Assembly (NCBI RefSeq): GCF_051020955.1
Contig: NC_135019.1
Span: 21,891,375-21,955,374, forward strand
DNA from: Megalopta genalis
Taxonomy: Eukaryota > Arthropoda > Insecta > Hymenoptera > Halictidae
Length of the DNA: 64,000 nucleotides
Reading direction: 5' to 3'
Positions 20,818 to 30,088 of this stretch are shown in pieces. Numbering within the stretch: the first letter of the stretch is position 1; every line of letters starts with the position of its first letter. Both the position numbers and the translations under genes were made by a program. The notes under the pieces were generated by a model. That model saw only the letters and a list, made by a program, of their open reading frames with translations. It searched no databases and was not told where the DNA came from.

Positions 20818-23800
20818 CTTGGCGGTGTCGGACGACGAATGAATGGTCTCTCGCAGTTCGCTCGCGGTTATGTATTGTCTCGAGGTCGTTTTGTTAGTGT
20901 TCGTGGGCGGGGTGGGGGAACACGTCACTCTCGCGCACCGCACTCGTGTCACTGGGTTGGGGGCGCGTTTTAGTTTATTGGTGTGTACCACCCGCGAGCC
21001 ATTCTTAAATTTTAAACGCACATTACATTCGTTCACGCGTTCCATAATACAATAGGGGCCCACATATTCGTCATCGAATTTTCCCTTTTTGGGTTCCTTG
21101 AGAAGAAATACGTACTCTCCGACGGAGAATTCCTGCGCGTTTACCTTTCTGTCGTAGTACGTCTTTGATCTTAGTTTGGCGGTGTTCAGGTTTTCTTTCG
21201 CTTTTGTTATCGTTTGGGAGATTTTTGTTTGTAGATTCTCGAGGTATTTACTATAAGATTCGTCAGACGAATCATGGACAGCTGTATCTGCCGAGGGGGT
21301 TCGCGCCGCTACACCGAATACTAGCTCATGAGGTGTAAACGAGGTGCCCTCGTGGACGCTCGTATTGTATGAAAATGTGGCATACGGCAGCCACTCGTCC
21401 CAGTTCCCTTTCGAAATGTATTGTTTCAGGTATTCCTTCAGGACGTGGTGCGAGCGTTCGATCGACCCGTTGCTTTGCGGTCTAAACGCGGTGGTGCGAA
21501 ATTGTGAAATTTTAAAGCGTTTCGCGACATTTTTCATGAGAGAGCTTAGGAAGTTGGTGCCCTGATCGGTAAGAATACCTCTGGGTGCGCCGAATCTGCA
21601 TATGAATTCTTTAATAAAGGCATCTGCAATCTCGATTGCGGTTGCGTTGCGAAGGGGTACGGCCAAGGAATATTTGGTTAACAGATCTTGCATGGTGAGG
21701 ATATAGGAGAAACCTTTGGGTGACGTAGGTATAGGACCGACGATATCCATGGAAATTTTTTCGAACGCGGCGCCCGGCGTGTCTGTAATGACCATTGGTT
21801 GCCGCGTCTTAATCCTGACTAATTTTTTCCGTTGGCATGTGGTGCATGCATTAACGAAATCCTGCACTTCTTTCTTGAGGGTCGGCCAATAATATTTTTC
21901 TCGGATTCGTCTGTAGGTTTTCGTTATTCCTTTGTGGCCGGCGTAGGCCGAACAGTGGTTTTCGTTTATGATTTCCGGACGGTCAGTCGAAGGAGGGATT
22001 GTGACCTTATGTTCACAGGCAAAAATTTGGACGTTGGTGTCGGAAAAGAGTTCAATCAAGGATTTGTAAATTGTTGTCCAAGTCGTATTGTCTATCGTCG
22101 TTTTTGAGATGCTGAAAGAGTCTAATTGGAGCTCTGTGGTGACGTCTAGGATGGATCTAAGGGAATCCATCACGTCGTCATGCGTCGCCGTATGGTATTG
22201 CGTTGGTTTTACTGGGAGTAGGATTAGTTTTCTGTTACCGATATTTAGGACTTTCGCGCGAGCTAGGGTAGGGTCCTTGATTTTGGGAATTTTTCCGGAA
22301 TTGTGCAAATCCGTCGCGCCCTCGTCAATCGGTAGTCCGTTCATTGTGATAAAAGCAACCAGATTATCGTTTCTCATGATGAGGCGGTCGCGTGTGTTCG
22401 TGAACGTTCTTTTAGTGGATGTTGCAGGGGCGTTGTGATCTTCGAAAAGGTTTTCGTCAGTGTCGGAATCCGAGTCAGGACTCGATGTCATCGCCATTTC
22501 GGCGGGTTGATGGATCGTCGGGATTGGCGAAGGGGGGGTGCGAGGAGACGAATTGCGCGCGGGAGTCGGGGATCGCGATGTGGACGGGAGGAGTAGCCTG
22601 TTGGAAGGTGGCGTCTGCTGCGGCGTTTCTGGAAGGGATTGTGGTGATGGCGGTGAGGAAGAATAGGAGGTGGGGGAAGAGCTTGACGATGGCCGACGGC
22701 GGCTAATGATCGGGGAAGGTTGTCGTGATGCAGGGACGGACGATTTTTTGACGGCGTCGAAAATGCCGGATGAACTGGAATCTGTGGAGAGAGGGAGGGC
22801 GGACATAGGGTTTCGTGACAACGCGTCCGCGTTGAGATTAGTTTTGCCCGTCTTGTACGTAATTTTATGATCAAATTCTGCCAGTTTAAGACGCCACCTC
22901 AGCAATCTGGACGTAGGGTCCTTAACTGAGTTCATCCAGACTAAAGGTTGATGGTCGGTGATTAAATTGAAACGGTGTCCGTATATATAAGGTCTGAAGT
23001 ATTGCGTGCAATAAATAATAGCTAGGCACTCTCTCTCTATAGTTGAATAATTGAGTTCCGCGCCATGTAGCAGCCTCGAGGCGTAGGCGATGGGCCGATC
23101 TTGTCCTGGGTCGCCCTGACTAAGAATACCGCCGATTGCAAAACCCGAAGCATCAGTGGTTATGTTAAATTCGCGGTCGAAGTCGGGATATTGAAGTAAT
23201 GGTTCTGTAGTCAAAATCTCGCGGAGGGTCGAAAAGGCTTGCTCTTGTTCATATTTCCACGTGAATTTTGTATCTTTCTTCAGAAGTGTCGTTAATGGTT
23301 TCGCGATTTGGGAATATTTCGGGATGAACCGACGATAATATCGGGAAAGGCCCAGGAATTCTCTGAGCGATTTTAGATTTTTGGGAACTGGAAAGTCTTT
23401 GACTGCCGCGATTTTCTTAGGGCAGGGCTTAACGCCTTCTTCGCCTATAACGTGGCCTAAATACGCGACTTCTCGGTGCAGGAAGGAGCATTTTGAGGGT
23501 TGCAATTTTAAGTTTGCCTCGCGGAGTCTCTGAGCTAGTTTATTGAATTTCGATTTGTGTTCTGACAAACTGCGCGCGTAGATGACGATATCGTCAAGGT
23601 AGACAAATAGTTCGTTTCCCTGGAGACCTGACAAAATACTGTCCATGAGTCGTTGGAATGTCGCGGGGGCATTACGAAGACCGAAGGGCATACGCTTGAA
23701 TTCGTAATGGCCGTACGGCGTGGAGAACGCGGTTTTTGCTGCATCTTCCGGATGCATTCCGATTTGGTGAAAACCGCTAGCAAGATCGAAGACGCTGAAG

Positions 23801-24954
23801 TATTTTGCACTGCCGAGCTGGTCCAAGATCTCTAGGATACTTGGCAGTGGGTACGCGTCTGGGACGGATTTTTCATTCAGCGCTCTAAAGTCGACGACCA
23901 TCCGCCAACGTTTATTTCCGTCGGAATCTGCCTTTTTTGGGACAATCCATAATGGGCTGTTATAGGGGGATTTGGACGGCGCGACAATGTCTTGTTCGAG
24001 CAGTTCCTTCATTTGCTTATCGATTTCCGTACGGTGAACGGGAGGATAGCGATACTGTTTGACGTGTACTGGGATGTCGTCGGTTGTAATGATTTTATGC
24101 TGGACTGCATTTGTTTTTCCCAGGCGCTCCTCTGGGAGGTGAAAGAGATCGTGGTGCTCCTGAATTAGTTGTCTGACGTGCGATTGTTCCTCCTCGCCGA
24201 GGTGATCCAGACTAATTATGTCGGTGATCGCCTCGTAACGGGATTTGTGAGGTCGAGAATTTAAATTTAGCACGGATTTGGAATTAGAGTCGAATTTAGA
24301 ATTGGAATTGGTAGTTGAGTTCGATTTTGAAAAGAAGTTCGCGTTTTCCGCGGCATCCACCATTTCTTCCACCCCCTCCAGCTCCATGATCGGCATGTGG
24401 AGGTCGACAGATTGGTCCGTGGTGTTAGCGCATCGGATGTACGCGTATCCGTCGGAGTTTCTCACCACGCAGTGGGGAATGAGAACCCCGGGCGCGAGCT
24501 CGCGACGGCTTATATATCCGATTTTGGGTCCCGTAACATTTACCGCGACGCTAGCGGTCGTTCGTGGCCCAATTACGCATTTCTTCCGAGACGTGAATGG
24601 GAACTCGTTCCCTTGCATCGTTACACATTGTTTCAGATAGGAGATTTCGGCTCCGAGCGATAGGAATACGGATCCCAGAATTCCGTCCGCAGGAATTGGG
24701 AATTCGTCCGATACGACATGGAATTCTACGTTGCGATCGGCGATTTTAAGCGAAGCCGTGCCCAATGTCGCGACCGCGCCCTTGGTAATGCCCGATATAT
24801 GTATAACGTTATGCGTATCAATGACCACGCCCGGTTGCAGTGATGACGCCTTAATGACGTTTGGTTCTGCACCGGTGTCTATCATTAGCCTCGCATTATC
24901 GACTAATTCGGGGGACGCGACAATAATGTGTGGGACGGCAGGAGTGGGTTGCAA
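18676..24954 (-). CDS. Y Pol-Env polyprotein, 2092 codons
   Basis: One uninterrupted frame. The protease has MIDTGAEPN (about residue 26). RT has MPFGLRNAPATFQRLMD and the active site YLDD (452-455). RNase H has TTDASGFAIGGIL (about 602) and ERECLAIIY. The integrase has a zinc domain (HCSAYAGH to CTTCQRKK, about 998-1040) and DD35E in SMDIVGPIP, LTDQGTNFL and GSIERSHHVL, then a GPY-like tail with FDDEYVGPYCIME near 1298. Without a stop it continues into an envelope-like glycoprotein from residue 1380. The frame overlaps gag in the -1 register, so synthesis by -1 frameshifting is likely. Most Gypsy elements keep env as a separate, spliced frame, so the fusion is unusual. Everything needed for transposition except a 5' LTR is present. 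Confidence 0.9.
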   Translation of the reverse strand: MQPTPAVPHIIVASPELVDNARLMIDTGAEPNVIKASSLQPGVVIDTHNVIHISGITKGAVATLGTASLKIADRNVEFHVVSDEFPIPADGILGSVFLSLGAEISYLKQCVTMQGNEFPFTSRKKCVIGPRTTASVAVNVTGPKIGYISRRELAPGVLIPHCVVRNSDGYAYIRCANTTDQSVDLHMPIMELEGVEEMVDAAENANFFSKSNSTTNSNSKFDSNSKSVLNLNSRPHKSRYEAITDIISLDHLGEEEQSHVRQLIQEHHDLFHLPEERLGKTNAVQHKIITTDDIPVHVKQYRYPPVHRTEIDKQMKELLEQDIVAPSKSPYNSPLWIVPKKADSDGNKRWRMVVDFRALNEKSVPDAYPLPSILEILDQLGSAKYFSVFDLASGFHQIGMHPEDAAKTAFSTPYGHYEFKRMPFGLRNAPATFQRLMDSILSGLQGNELFVYLDDIVIYARSLSEHKSKFNKLAQRLREANLKLQPSKCSFLHREVAYLGHVIGEEGVKPCPKKIAAVKDFPVPKNLKSLREFLGLSRYYRRFIPKYSQIAKPLTTLLKKDTKFTWKYEQEQAFSTLREILTTEPLLQYPDFDREFNITTDASGFAIGGILSQGDPGQDRPIAYASRLLHGAELNYSTIERECLAIIYCTQYFRPYIYGHRFNLITDHQPLVWMNSVKDPTSRLLRWRLKLAEFDHKITYKTGKTNLNADALSRNPMSALPLSTDSSSSGIFDAVKKSSVPASRQPSPIISRRRPSSSSSPTSYSSSPPSPQSLPETPQQTPPSNRLLLPSTSRSPTPARNSSPRTPPSPIPTIHQPAEMAMTSSPDSDSDTDENLFEDHNAPATSTKRTFTNTRDRLIMRNDNLVAFITMNGLPIDEGATDLHNSGKIPKIKDPTLARAKVLNIGNRKLILLPVKPTQYHTATHDDVMDSLRSILDVTTELQLDSFSISKTTIDNTTWTTIYKSLIELFSDTNVQIFACEHKVTIPPSTDRPEIINENHCSAYAGHKGITKTYRRIREKYYWPTLKKEVQDFVNACTTCQRKKLVRIKTRQPMVITDTPGAAFEKISMDIVGPIPTSPKGFSYILTMQDLLTKYSLAVPLRNATAIEIADAFIKEFICRFGAPRGILTDQGTNFLSSLMKNVAKRFKISQFRTTAFRPQSNGSIERSHHVLKEYLKQYISKGNWDEWLPYATFSYNTSVHEGTSFTPHELVFGVAARTPSADTAVHDSSDESYSKYLENLQTKISQTITKAKENLNTAKLRSKTYYDRKVNAQEFSVGEYVFLLKEPKKGKFDDEYVGPYCIMERVNECNVRLKFKNGSRVVHTNKLKRAPNPVTRVRCARVTCSPTPPTNTNKTTSRQYITASELRETIHSSSDTAKMQTPIPLFVLAILQPTTALIGYDCGGSTLNTTTVSTMDRPLCELADDKPTVQNTSVQLLQLIDFEETPVVQCKVEIDRTIYYCGMHSHMSVVNNGRQQYLLNTPRDTCRTMHSSGILILPPTGQLAGLTGNSTTVRSITLAGSILQDGTCGGTTYSDPFGTWDKVVVQAIIRVTLKGFNAPVKISTNQIYLPTGHRCSLDKEYCTDPEDGFTFWDSLPTDRCLFNRYEVLYEGRATKVSSEEHHGTPTYTVTSGDTAFALTSTGRTQICGYTLIKTEHPKILLLETEREGKFKSISGSRINNLDIFTYVNTKFIYVEKHLKSQIIALYQDIMKQKCILEQQVLRNAISLVHISPAEVAMTIAKESGYMAVPAGEVIHVIKCTPVQCTLRKTDECFDELPVTYRNDSFFLTPRTHILTKTGTKRMCDELIPSTYKIHGTWYRMTPRPTESIPPPPLQPLTSSVWKYTNPANLATGGIYTQEDVQKLSDHIMFPIERIAVVNALAQGASGRSYADGSVKMLGLIDEETLQKIAESTGKRIWSGFIEFGSVMAGLMGIYLALRIVKLCINTILNGIALHAAYGCSLQLLAASWSALTHFCLYLKNKQSDSEVAPQCTTTECIPISEVVVREPQNKNSHEKSTKLSDNSANYTPSETPSVKPRDFIERHTKPGERFVSFRKTKAHDTDSEEENRLRRFSFSHGGGVTSCPQDVLRRL

Positions 24955-24956
24955 GG

Positions 24957-26369
24957 TTATTCTTGTGACTCTTCGGTGCTGATCGGAAGGTCGTTCGACA
25001 TTGTTCGTACGTTTTGATTGCGGTAGGTTACCTCCCGACGTTCGCTCGCGGGAGTCGGGAGGCCTTGCTCGTTTCCCGACTGTTGTTGTGATTTGATGCG
25101 ATTATTATATTCCCGCTTACGACATTCGTATATATCGTGCCCTGCGTTTTTACAATAGTTGCAGTGTTTGTTTGAAGGAGGATTACGCGGAGGATTGTTC
25201 ATGGGACGTGGCCCAGTTGCGTCGAGGGTTGCTCGTGTATACCTAGCGTTATCTCGGGTCGGGGTGTACGGTTGGTCGTGAACATTAACATTTGGCGGAC
25301 GCTGGCTCGCCCGTTGCGTCACCTCGCGATAAGATGGTCGGGGTACCGAGACATTTGGTCTCGAAGGTTCGGCGTATCGCGATGTATATTCCGGCCGGTA
25401 CGGTGAGGGAGATCGATAGCGGTTATGCAAACTTCCGCGGCGGTCGTCCGAGAATCGTACCTCGCGGGAAGGCGGACGTGAGTAATGTTCTTTATCGGCT
25501 TCTGCTTCTTTGAAGCAGTTTATCGCGGTATCGAATAATGTTTGGAGTCGCACGTGTTCTAAATGCCTCATGCCGTACCGAAGCGTGGGAATGACGCCGC
25601 GGATAAAACTGCGCTTTGTTAGCTCGTCGATATTTTCGATGTCCGGTCGTACTCGGTCACAATCGATTATTGCGTTTCGCAGGTCTTTTATTCGCGCGAT
25701 GAAGTCGAGTATATGTTCCGATTCACGCATTCTAATATTTGCCATTTCGCCTCGATAATGGTCTATCGTGTTTGATGGCCCGAATATGTCTTTTAAGCGG
25801 TTGCAGAGGCTCGCGACGGAGTTTACTGGTTTATCTTCGATGGCTGTGTAGGCGCGGCCCCGTAATTTGTTAATAATCAATTTCGTCAACGTGAATTCCG
25901 CGTGAGACGGCACGAGGTCTCTGGCGCGATGGCACGCCCGCGTGAATTGCCAAACGGGCAGGTTTGTGCCGTCGAAATCGGGAACGGCGTTGCACGCCGC
26001 GTTCATTGTAATTCCCGAATTTCCGGCGGTGGCTTCGAAGCCGGGGTTTGTGTTAACGGTTCTGTTTATTTCCGATTCCGGGGTACGGTCGGTCACTGTA
26101 TCGTCATGGAACGCAGTTTTACGGTTTCTGAGCGATTCTAGTTCTTCACGAAGCGCGGCGTTTTCGCTTATCCACCGTTCGCGTTCTCTCTTTAGGTTAT
26201 CTTGCGCGTGTTCGTACTCTGCTGACAATTTGTTTCTGTTTTCTTCTAATTTCAGAGATTGCGATTGCAAACGCGATTCCTCTGCTCTTAAGAATAATTC
26301 ATAGTCGGCTAATTGTTCCGGGGTTTTGGAGGCGCTTTGCGATCGCGTATTGCTCGCAGGGTTCGCCAT
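24957..26369 (-). CDS. Y gag
   Basis: Gag from the ATG at 26367-26369 (MANPASNTRSQ), 470 codons. Order: a coiled coil (about residues 20-90, RAEESRLQSQSLKLEENR), a capsid-type helical region (PDFDGTNLPVWQFTRACHRA to CFKEAEADKE), a basic linker rich in Arg, Pro and Tyr, and one CCHC zinc knuckle, CNYCKNAGHDIYECRK, near the end. An earlier in-frame ATG at 26441 lies upstream of the primer site in X2 sequence and is not a plausible start. The stop at 24957-24959 is overlapped by pol in the -1 frame. Particle assembly and RNA packaging are its expected roles. Confidence 0.9.
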   Translation of the reverse strand: MANPASNTRSQSASKTPEQLADYELFLRAEESRLQSQSLKLEENRNKLSAEYEHAQDNLKRERERWISENAALREELESLRNRKTAFHDDTVTDRTPESEINRTVNTNPGFEATAGNSGITMNAACNAVPDFDGTNLPVWQFTRACHRARDLVPSHAEFTLTKLIINKLRGRAYTAIEDKPVNSVASLCNRLKDIFGPSNTIDHYRGEMANIRMRESEHILDFIARIKDLRNAIIDCDRVRPDIENIDELTKRSFIRGVIPTLRYGMRHLEHVRLQTLFDTAINCFKEAEADKEHYSRPPSREVRFSDDRRGSLHNRYRSPSPYRPEYTSRYAEPSRPNVSVPRPSYREVTQRASQRPPNVNVHDQPYTPTRDNARYTRATLDATGPRPMNNPPRNPPSNKHCNYCKNAGHDIYECRKREYNNRIKSQQQSGNEQGLPTPASERREVTYRNQNVRTMSNDLPISTEESQE

Positions 26370-26384
26370 GGTGACCGTTGCACG

Positions 26385-26401
26385 ATCCCACCGCTGCCAA
26401 C
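26385..26401 (-). promoter_or_regulatory. Y primer-binding site, tRNA-Leu-like
   Basis: Minus strand TTGGCAGCGGTGGGATCG resembles the complement of a tRNA-Leu 3' end but lacks the part matching the CCA tail. It stands directly against X2 sequence, where a 5' LTR should end. Confidence 0.5.
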
Positions 26402-26813
26402 TTCTGCTTCGCGTTTCCCACCAGAGTATTGCCATCGCCACAACGACTCAGTGGGGACACTCGCTGGCGGGGATGGCCACGTTTGCTGGGCCGTCGCGTC
26501 AGTTGAGTCTTAGCTTCTAGACAGTGCGGTACGATTGTATTAACTAAGACCAGTCGCGAGTGCAATCACAGTTCGTTCATTACTTTATACTATTAGTTTT
26601 TTGATTTTCTGTGTCCACGAGTGTTTCTTCGTTTGAGTTTTTATTCGGCGAGCTGTGATTCTCGTTCGTGGTGAGTTTTACAGTTCTATTTTTAAAAGCG
26701 GTATGGTATATTCGGGAAATGTTACGTTTTTGACACTTTTAGTTTTGATTCCCTTTAGTTTAGTGATCATTTTCGGATTTTTAAATTGAAGGGCCCAGCG
26801 CTCAAATGGTGTC

Positions 26814-26850
26814 AAATTGCGATGTAATTTGACACCATTTTTCAAAATTT
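26814..26850. repeat. Conserved hairpin near the right end of X2
   Basis: The same perfect 15-bp inverted repeat as at 5314-5350, with an identical 7-bp loop, shows that the structure is kept across X copies. Confidence 0.8.
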
Positions 26851-26913
26851 TGCGAGCGCCCGGCGCTCGACCCGACTTTACAATAACGCTTTAGTCGCGG
26901 GACGTGACAATAT

Positions 26914-28658
26914 ACGTTTTCCTAGATCTTAAATAACAATTTTGTTAAATAAAACAACTTTTGCTGTAATATAATAAGTATAATTTACATCTTTGGTATG
27001 AAAATATTTACGACTTAAATATAGTCGTAAACCTCATGGTTGTCAACCGGTCTGCTTTGATGCTGAATTACATTATTACGCCGATATTTTGCAACTATTT
27101 GTTTTGAGGAGGTGGGATCGGCAACCGGAAGAAAGAATCGAACCCGGTTACAATCGGACTACTTTTATTTACAAATGACGCCGGAACAAAACTCGCGATG
27201 CTCGCGTACCGTTCCCGACGAGGGTTCTTACTGAACTAGCCATTCGCTCACCGATGCATCCCATCCAGATCATTCTTTCTCATTCTCATGGTTCGCTTTC
27301 ACTCTATCCTGACTAGACGCATTCATTCTACGCGACACTCAAACCAATCGTCTAGACATTCGCTCGACGCTAACGCACAGCATGCAGCCCGGTCCATTCG
27401 TTCAAACATTCTTTCGCCTTAAAACTAAACACATGGCGGAGACGTGGCGCCGGCTTGTCGCCGCCACAGTTTTAACAACTGCAAGTGGAATTTTGCAATA
27501 GAAATTATTTCTCGTATATTATACTTATAAAGACAATATGAATTCCACACACAAATATCGATCATGTGCAAAAAAAGATTGCGGTACCACTTCAACGATT
27601 TTCGTGTTGTATTGACAGTACCTATAACCATATCGACTTTGTCTATTATGCCCATTGATTTATTATAGTCGATAACACATACGGGCTTAGCAACACTCTT
27701 TAGTTCTCTATATCTAGACACAGCTGCAAAATCTGCCGTATGCATGGTTCTAATTGTTGAGATTATTTATTTGTATATAGGTTTTACAATAGACTTGAAT
27801 ATAAAAGGTATACATATATATATGATGCGAAGCTCACACGGAAGTGTAAAACAGTCGCAACACAAACCACGCTCGATCACACAACCTGCAGGCATTGCTC
27901 ACATGTATATTAGGGCGTATTTCCAACAGTAATCATATAGACTTCTTTTTTGTCTAACCACTTCATCGCTAGCGAACTGTTAAATGAACGAAAACATGCC
28001 TCTCCTTTTTTACAGCCGTTCCTCAAAATTCGGCATTCCTTGTCTTCTTTTGCTAACCGTCCCGCACGCATTGTTGTTATTATTATCATGCAACAAATGA
28101 AATAATGATGGAATCGAATAAAAATTGTCTAGATAGACTGTGTGACCTTTTTGTAAGAAAGGTCATAAAAGCGACAAAACTATCGCATCCGATTTTCCAA
28201 TCCCCGTGGCTGGAGGATTTTTAACAGTTGTTGAACGTCCGCAAAAGCATGTAAGATTTGATGCCAAATCTATTCCTTTTCGAAGGAGTATATTGTTTGA
28301 ATGATAATCGGCCTTTGTATAACATAAGGCTTTCATCAATACAAAGATCTTGAAATGGATGGAATGTATCATTGAAAGATTTTCGAAACGTATTGACTAC
28401 ATCTCTAATTTTTACTAAACGATCATCATTGCGCTCAGATTCGTGTGTAAAGACGAAAGATAGCGATCTCTGATCTTAATTTCAGCAAAAATACTGGAAT
28501 GTAAATATTTATCCTTCGACCAATACTCTTGTATTGTCAGTTTTTTGTTACGTGTCATCAATAGAGATAATGCAAAAAAACAGTAAAGTTTGTCTATTGT
28601 CGTCGGGGTGTCCAAATTCTTATGAGCCCGATAGTCGTTAGTTTCATCGGCAATATAC
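26914..28658 (-). pseudogene. piggyBac PB2 transposase, broken
   Basis: A second, older piggyBac. Readable pieces from N to C: LYCFFALSLLMTRNKKLTIQ near 28570; the first catalytic region, frameshifted, near 28330; the second region VYLDNFYSIPSLF near 28120; the third region VIDYNKSMGIIDKVDMV near 27660; then IAKFHLQLLK. The frame breaks at the solo LTR and resumes beyond it near 27100. The extreme N-terminus is lost where W inserted. It is related to PB1 but divergent. Confidence 0.85.
27105..27468 (-). repeat. Solo LTR of the G1 family
   Basis: A 364-bp copy of the G1 LTR, flanked by the duplication GTTT (27101-27104 and 27469-27472). It sits in the PB2 transposase gene, interrupting the reading frame after FHLQLLK. 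With no internal sequence and an intact TSD it is a solo LTR from LTR-LTR recombination. Confidence 0.92.
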
Positions 28659-28917
28659 TGTTGCGAATTACTGCATTTCTCTCGCGTCGCGGCATTTTAT
28701 ATTTACAATAAAGTACATAAACTATAATACAACTCAATTCAATTATGTTAGAGATCTTTGAAACGTTGATCGCTCGACGGTCCGTTCCCGACTCCTCGAT
28801 TGTACGTTGATAACACACCTCCGTGGCAACCCCTCTCTTCTATTATTCTTTAAGGAGTTGTTCACAATAGGGCAGTTTCACATTACAGCAACTTGATTTG
28901 GACAAGTCGCCGTAACA
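28659..28917 (-). repeat. W 3' LTR
   Basis: 259 bp, TGTTGCGAATTAC to CGCCGTAACA. The minus strand contains the start MPRRERNAVIRN near its end, discussed with gag. The left neighbour is ATAC, the same four bases that flank the solo copy at 52349. Confidence 0.85.
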
Positions 28918-29225
28918 TTGCCCTCCCCGCCGAATGAGCGGCCGTCCCGGTCGTGGCAAATTTCACTTCTGTTAACCAACGACAATCGAACCGTTAATCC
29001 TGCCAGCTTCAGTCCTATAACCTCGAACTATCGTTCCATCGGACAACTGTCTGACGTTCCATCGTACTTCTGTCTGAAAAGTAGGTAAACAAGGAAAGAA
29101 TGTAATTAGTTACTTAGGTGGCCTTTTCCAGACAGTTTACGTCCTGACATTTGTCCTCCGTCTCAAGGGAAAACCACCAAAAAAACCTGGAGCAGAACGT
29201 CAGTACTTCTACGACGCGTACAGCT

Positions 29226-29546
29226 CTAAACTCTGTCGCTCACCCTTCCTCTTAATTCTTCGTTTCGAGGCTTGAGCGTTTCTTTCTTGAAGAAGTTTTG
29301 AGAACTTCTCACTTGTAGACTTCTCGGGAGTTCCCTGCTCTGATCAATCACTAAAACTCTTCCCCGGATGCACCTCCAATCACCACAGGATACTACCTGC
29401 AGTAATATGGGATCCGGTGCATCTCTTTTTGTGGACCAGTCAGGAAAGGGTGTACCTCCTGAGAACACGTCCTCACTCCCCAATGGGAGGACGTAATCTT
29501 CCAGAGGATACAACTTCCTTCCCCCATCGAACCGTTTCTTCCACAA
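29226..29546 (-). other. Unrecognised open frame in W
   Basis: A 106-codon frame beginning MWKKRFDGGRKLYPLED, downstream of the protease. It lacks RT, RNase H or integrase motifs. It may be a remnant of deleted pol or chance. No other copy is present in the window for comparison. Confidence 0.25.
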
Positions 29547-29668
29547 ATGGAAAGAGCTCAGCGTGTTAGTACATAGATCATCCCCTCGTCTTCTGCGAAG
29601 AAACGTCCTTTTCTTGGGTGAGAGACAGTCAAAGGTTTCTGTGTACAGCGTCGTAGCGAGCCAAGCGG

Positions 29669-30088
29669 TTAACGTGTAGGATCTTCGGTTTCGACTTCTC
29701 CAATGGAAACAGGAAGACGCTTTTTACCAAAAATCGGTAATCTCTGACCGGAGACTGAAAAAATCTTCACTCCTGTCATGCTCGCCGAACCGTTCTGCCT
29801 TGTAGCATAAGTTTCCCGTCGAAGGTTAACCGATGAGCCCGTATCGAAAATGATTTTCCTCTCCTTCGCTCCAACGATGCCTTCGACGAAGAAAATCCCT
29901 CGCTGAATAGGTTCCAAACGCAGCACGACAGGGGGAAAAACGGAAGATGAAGTCGGACTATCCCCCATTATTCCGACTTCTTGAAGTTTCCCTGCGAAAC
30001 TTGTTTTCTTTAAACAATCCCGTTGGGGGTGGCCCTTCTTTCCACAGCTCCAGCAATGCGACAACTCCCGTTGATGACCAACCACTCA
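29669..30088 (-). pseudogene. W nucleocapsid zinc knuckle and protease
   Basis: In frame with gag but separated from it by a TGA at 30086-30088. It has a canonical CCHC knuckle, CWSCGKKGHPQRDC, then a protease start with KIIFDTGSSVNL. The frame ends near 29669 without RT. The TGA could be a readthrough stop as in some retroviruses or simple decay. Confidence 0.75.

Larger units (their letters stand above)
17577..26401 (-). mobile_element. Env-carrying Ty3/Gypsy element Y, one LTR
   Basis: An 8.8-kb retrovirus-like element on the minus strand. Order in its sense: primer site (26385-26401), gag, pol fused to env, polypurine tract (18716-18724), 3' LTR (17577-18715). No 5' LTR follows the primer site; the sequence passes directly into X2 at the shared hexamer TTGGCA. 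Gag and Pol-Env have no internal stops, so the coding part looks intact. It appears to have inserted into X2. Confidence 0.85.
16687..26909 (-). mobile_element. Element X copy 2, split by Y
   Basis: Left part 16687-17576 matches the left part of X1; right part 26402-26909 matches 4919-5419 of X1 closely. The outer ends are TGTTACG and CGTGACA with the 4-bp duplication ATAT (16683-16686 and 26910-26913). Element Y occupies the middle. X2 lacks the 36, 55 and 80-bp repeats of X1. It carries the intact small X gene. Confidence 0.8.

Noticed and set aside
22488..22874. Basic, proline-rich frame inside Y pol
   Set aside because: Shadow of the Ser/Pro-rich linker between RNase H and integrase.
26385..26401. 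A tRNA-Leu gene
   Set aside because: Only about 17 bases match a tRNA 3' end; there is no cloverleaf. It fits a primer-binding site.
26402..26909. The 5' LTR of Y
   Set aside because: Unrelated to Y's 3' LTR and nearly identical to the right part of X1, so it belongs to X2.
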